From Roseiarcus sp963767245 (lineage in GTDB: Bacteria; Pseudomonadota; Alphaproteobacteria; Rhizobiales; Beijerinckiaceae), in the NCBI GenBank assembly GCA_963767245.1, contig CAVYDG010000001.1, positions 124,001 to 188,000 on the forward strand: a stretch of DNA of 64,000 nucleotides, read 5' to 3'. The translations under genes and the position numbers were made by a program. Numbering within the stretch: the stretch's first letter is position 1; every line of letters begins with the position of its first letter. The notes beneath the pieces were generated by a model. It was not told the DNA's origin and searched no databases. It was given only the letters and a program-made list of their open reading frames with translations. Of this stretch, positions 61,698-64,000 are shown one piece after another.

Positions 61698-62628
61698 ATG
61701 ACCGCGTATGCGGGGCTAGCCTTTCTGTCCGTTCTCTGGGGCTCGTCCTTTCTTCTCATCAAGATCGCCTCGCGGGCCTTCGATCCCATCGGCTTTGCGC
61801 TCGCGCGCGTCGGGGTGGCGGCGGCTGCGATGCTGCTCGCGAGCGCCGTTTCGGGCAAGGTCTGGCCCGGATCGCGATCGGGACTGTGGCTCAACCTCGT
61901 CGCGCTGGCGCTGATCGGGCAGGTCGTTCCCTTCATCCTGCTCGGCAAAGCGGCGACGCTGACGACCAGCGCCGACATGGCGCTGATGATGGGCGCCCAG
62001 CCGATCTTCGTCTTCCTGTTCGGGCGCTTTCTCGGATCGCACGACCGCTGGACATGGCTCGGCGCCTTCGGTCTTCTGGTCGGCTTCGCCGGGGTCGGCG
62101 TCACGTTCTGGTCGCCTGGAGGCGACGGCGCCGCCCATTCCGTCCTGGGGCGGGCTTTCGCTCTCGCCGCCGGCGTCTTTTATGGAACGGGCGCGATCAT
62201 TTCCGGCGCCGCGACGAGGGAGATCGGCGCCGTCAGAGCGGTGACCGCGTCGATGTCGATTTCGACGCTCGCTGGCGCTACTCGCGCTGGCGATAGGGAA
62301 TCCGCCGTCGCTCGCAACGCTCGTCCAGATTCCTCCGGCTTCGCTCCTGGCGATGGGCGCGCTCGGCGTCTTCAATACCGCGCTCGCCTATTACGTCTAT
62401 TTCCGGCTGGTCCACGACGCGGGCCCGACCTTCGCCAGCCTCAACAACTACGTCGTCCCGCTGATCGGCGTCGTCGGCGGGGCGGTCGCGCTCGCCGAAC
62501 CCATAGCGCCTTCGGCTTGGGTGGGCCTCGGGCTCGTCCTGTGCGGCGTGGCCCTCACCGGCCGATCGCTGCGACCGGCAAGAGCGCCTGAGTCTCGCCT
62601 TGCGACCACTCGCGCGAGCGTCAATTGA
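61698..62628 (+). pseudogene. EamA-type DMT-superfamily transporter, frameshifted
   Basis: The first half (LSVLWGSSFLLIKIASRAFDPIGFALAR, LIGQVVPFILLGKAATLTTSADMALMMGAQPIFVFLFGRFL) is one frame up to about 62260. The second half (LALLALAIGNPPSL, GALGVFNTALAYYVYFRLVHDAGPTFASLNNYVVPLIGVV) is in another. A ten-helix EamA exporter results when they are joined. The change lies between 62258 and 62275. Removing one T from GATTTC (62258-62263) works, but loss of one G at about 62270 would give a more natural TM helix, so the site is ambiguous. Substrates of such transporters are small metabolites. Confidence 0.8.
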
Positions 62629-62654
62629 GTCGTCAGCGGTGGCCGTTCGGCGCG

Positions 62655-63053
62655 TCAACGACCAAGCGCCGTCGCCGCCAGCGGGTGCGAAACAAGGGCG
62701 CGGTCGATCGTGACGAGCTTGAAAGCCTCGATCTGACACTGCGCGAGCAGCATCCGGTCGAACGGGTCTCGAGTCATTGGCTCGGGATCTAAGGCCGCGA
62801 GCGCATGGCGTTCGTCGATCGCCACGATCCGGACGCCAAGGCCGCTGATCAGCGCTGGCAGCGCGTCGAGATCAACCCGGAGCTTGAGCTTGCCCAGCCG
62901 GCTTTTGATCGCAATCTCCCAGAGGCTTGCGACGCTCAGATGAGGCTCTGCTTCGTCATCCGCCAGGAGCGCGGCGACCCTCGCCGGCAGACTCGCTGCG
63001 CCGGACGATCCGATGAGAGCCAGAAAGATATGCGTATCGAGGAGGAGCCTCAT
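62655..63053 (-). CDS. PIN-domain ribonuclease toxin (VapC-type), partner of a Phd antitoxin
   Basis: A 132-residue PIN protein starting RLLLDTHIFLALIGSSG, with LWEIAIKSRLGKL (Glu), DPFDRMLLAQCQIEAFKLVTID (Asp), the acidic set of the PIN nuclease fold. Its ATG overlaps the antitoxin stop (ATGA at 63050-63053). It presumably cuts RNA and is held inactive by the Phd-like protein. Confidence 0.9.
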   Translation of the reverse strand: MRLLLDTHIFLALIGSSGAASLPARVAALLADDEAEPHLSVASLWEIAIKSRLGKLKLRVDLDALPALISGLGVRIVAIDERHALAALDPEPMTRDPFDRMLLAQCQIEAFKLVTIDRALVSHPLAATALGR

Positions 63054-63319
63054 GCGTCGGGAGGCAAGGGACGCAGGAGAAAATCCTCCCCCAGCGGCTC
63101 GTCGAAGTCCTCGGCGATAAACGCGATCAGGCTATCGATCCCGCGCTTGCGCTTGAATTCCTCAATCGCCTCGAGACGCAGACCCTTTTTTGGCCGGTGC
63201 GGCGTCATGTCGAACACCGGGGCGCCGTTGCGCGTGACCACGATCGTTGTCCCGCTCTCAACTTCGCGAGCGAGTTCCGTTAGGCAATTCTTGGCTTCCC
63301 GGATCGTCACGGACTTCAT
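63050..63319 (-). CDS. Phd/YefM-family antitoxin
   Basis: An 89-residue protein beginning KSVTIREAKNCLTELAREVESGTTIVVTRNGAPVFDMTP, the dimerising DNA-binding Phd/YefM domain. The C-terminal part (IEEFKRKRGIDSLIAFIAEDFDEPLGEDFLLRPLPP) would bind the PIN toxin. The ATG is preceded directly by an inverted-repeat operator (63323-63352) with no space for a normal ribosome site, suggesting a leaderless or very short leader. Confidence 0.92.
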   Translation of the reverse strand: MKSVTIREAKNCLTELAREVESGTTIVVTRNGAPVFDMTPHRPKKGLRLEAIEEFKRKRGIDSLIAFIAEDFDEPLGEDFLLRPLPPDA

Positions 63320-63322
63320 TCA

Positions 63323-63352
63323 GACAATGTAGCTACATGTGGCTACATTGTC
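63323..63352 (-). promoter_or_regulatory. Phd/YefM operator, inverted repeat
   Basis: GACAATGTAGC (63323-63333) and GCTACATTGTC (63342-63352) are perfect inverted repeats with an 8-base spacer. Inside are the palindrome TGTAGCTACA (63328-63337) and a near-copy TGTGGCTACA (63338-63347), ten bases apart on one face of the helix. This is the layout of Phd/YefM-type operators. It ends three bases before the antitoxin start codon. Confidence 0.75.
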
Positions 63353-63401
63353 CAGCAGGCACCCTCAAGCCGGGGGTCGGATGGGCGTAGGCCAATGCTT
63401 G

Positions 63402-64000
63402 TCAGCGGCGGGCTTTCAAGGCGTCGGCGAGCCGCATCGTCGCCGATCCGGGCTCGAGCGGCTTCGGCTGGCTTTCGTGCGGCGCCCAGCCGGCGAGCCA
63501 CACCAGATCGAAAGTGGCGCGCAGGCGCCCGTCCGGATCGGCAAAGCGCTCGGCATAGAGGGCGGCGGCGCGCGCCAGGACCTCGCGGCGCAGCGGCGTG
63601 CGGCTGCGCGCTTCGAGCGCATTCGTGACTCCCATCGCGCGCAGGTCGGCGACCAGCGCGAACATGTCGGAGTAGCGGACGGTCGCCCGGTCGAGATCGA
63701 CCACCGGCAGCGCGAGCCCGGCGCGCTGGGCGAGAGCCCCAAGCGCGCGCACGTCAACGAACGGCGCGACCCGCGGCGACGCGCCGCCGAGGACCTCGCT
63801 TTCGGCGATCGTCAGGCACTGGCGAAGCTCGGTCAGGGTGTCGCCCGCGATCAGCGCGGCCACGAGGAGGCCGTCGGGTTTCAGCGCCTGCCGCATTTGA
63901 ATGAGCGCGCCTGGCAGATCGTTCACGGTGTGCAGCGCAAGGAGCGAGACAACAAGGTCGAGGCGGCCCTCCGCCACCGGCAGACACTCGAGATCGCCGA
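63402..64000 (-). CDS. SAM-dependent methyltransferase, C-terminal part (truncated by window edge)
   Basis: The frame is open from the window end (64000) to the stop at 63402. It reads LECLPVAEGRLDLVVSLLALHTVNDLPGALIQMRQALKPDGLLVAALIAGDTLTELRQCL, the central and later strands of a class I methyltransferase. VRYSDMFALVADLRAMGVTNAL resembles BioC/NDUFAF5-type enzymes. The SAM-binding GxGxG segment lies outside the window. The NDUFAF5-like type is more probable than BioC because no bio genes are seen. Confidence 0.8.
   Translation of the reverse strand, partial: GDLECLPVAEGRLDLVVSLLALHTVNDLPGALIQMRQALKPDGLLVAALIAGDTLTELRQCLTIAESEVLGGASPRVAPFVDVRALGALAQRAGLALPVVDLDRATVRYSDMFALVADLRAMGVTNALEARSRTPLRREVLARAAALYAERFADPDGRLRATFDLVWLAGWAPHESQPKPLEPGSATMRLADALKARR

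Overview
The window is GC-rich, densely packed DNA from an alphaproteobacterium, most likely of the Hyphomicrobiales (Rhizobiales). Supporting features are an ECF sigma factor with an NrsF (DUF1109) anti-sigma factor, a MaeB-type malic enzyme with a phosphotransacetylase tail, an imuA-imuB-dnaE2 SOS cassette under a GAAC-N7-GAAC LexA box, cyclase-TPR proteins of a rhizobial type, and a perfect ParB/parS palindrome. No rRNA, tRNA, CRISPR array or complete insertion sequence was recognised.

Layout. 0-6.5 kb: a truncated beta-carbonic anhydrase, an Ohr-type peroxidase, a perfect parS at 1012-1033, a bufferin/Hvf-like BufB-BufC-DoxX operon facing a SigF-like sigma/anti-sigma pair, a DsbA-like oxidoreductase and an aldo/keto reductase. 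6.9-13.8 kb: manganese catalase, intracellular PHA depolymerase, a GST, dodecin, a DCC/lipase-maturation-factor fusion and a DUF1275 protein. 13.8-20.2 kb: cobalamin-dependent methionine synthase with an inverted-repeat operator, and maeB. 20.6-28.7 kb: an acetylesterase, an LTXXQ protein facing an OmpR/EnvZ-type two-component pair, glycosyltransferase 25, Kup and a PcaD-like hydrolase. 29-43.7 kb: two paralogous cyclase-TPR genes, a tight hrcA-hdeD-ppdK run, a TPP enzyme, a DUF374 acyltransferase, an SDR and cyclopropane synthase. 43.8-47.7 kb: an accessory TIR-STAND ATPase-beta-propeller gene of visibly lower GC, preceded by a ten-G tract; it is the best candidate for a novel conflict/defence system. 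48-53.7 kb: chorismate synthase, an M23 protein, a Tat-exported phosphoesterase, an isochorismatase and TrmO. 53.8-64 kb: the SOS mutasome, with palindromic repeats inserted in frame inside imuB and dnaE2, surrounded by three toxin-antitoxin loci, followed by an EamA transporter and a truncated methyltransferase.

Caution on frame. About a dozen otherwise well-conserved genes are broken by a single base. At least four breaks (maeB, the PcaD-like hydrolase, the isochorismatase and the TIR-STAND gene) are an extra T in what should be a GANTC site, the target of the alphaproteobacterial CcrM methylase. Most others are one-base changes in or beside short homopolymers. This looks more like a systematic base-calling artefact at methylated sites than real gene decay, although I label these genes as pseudogenes for the sequence as given.
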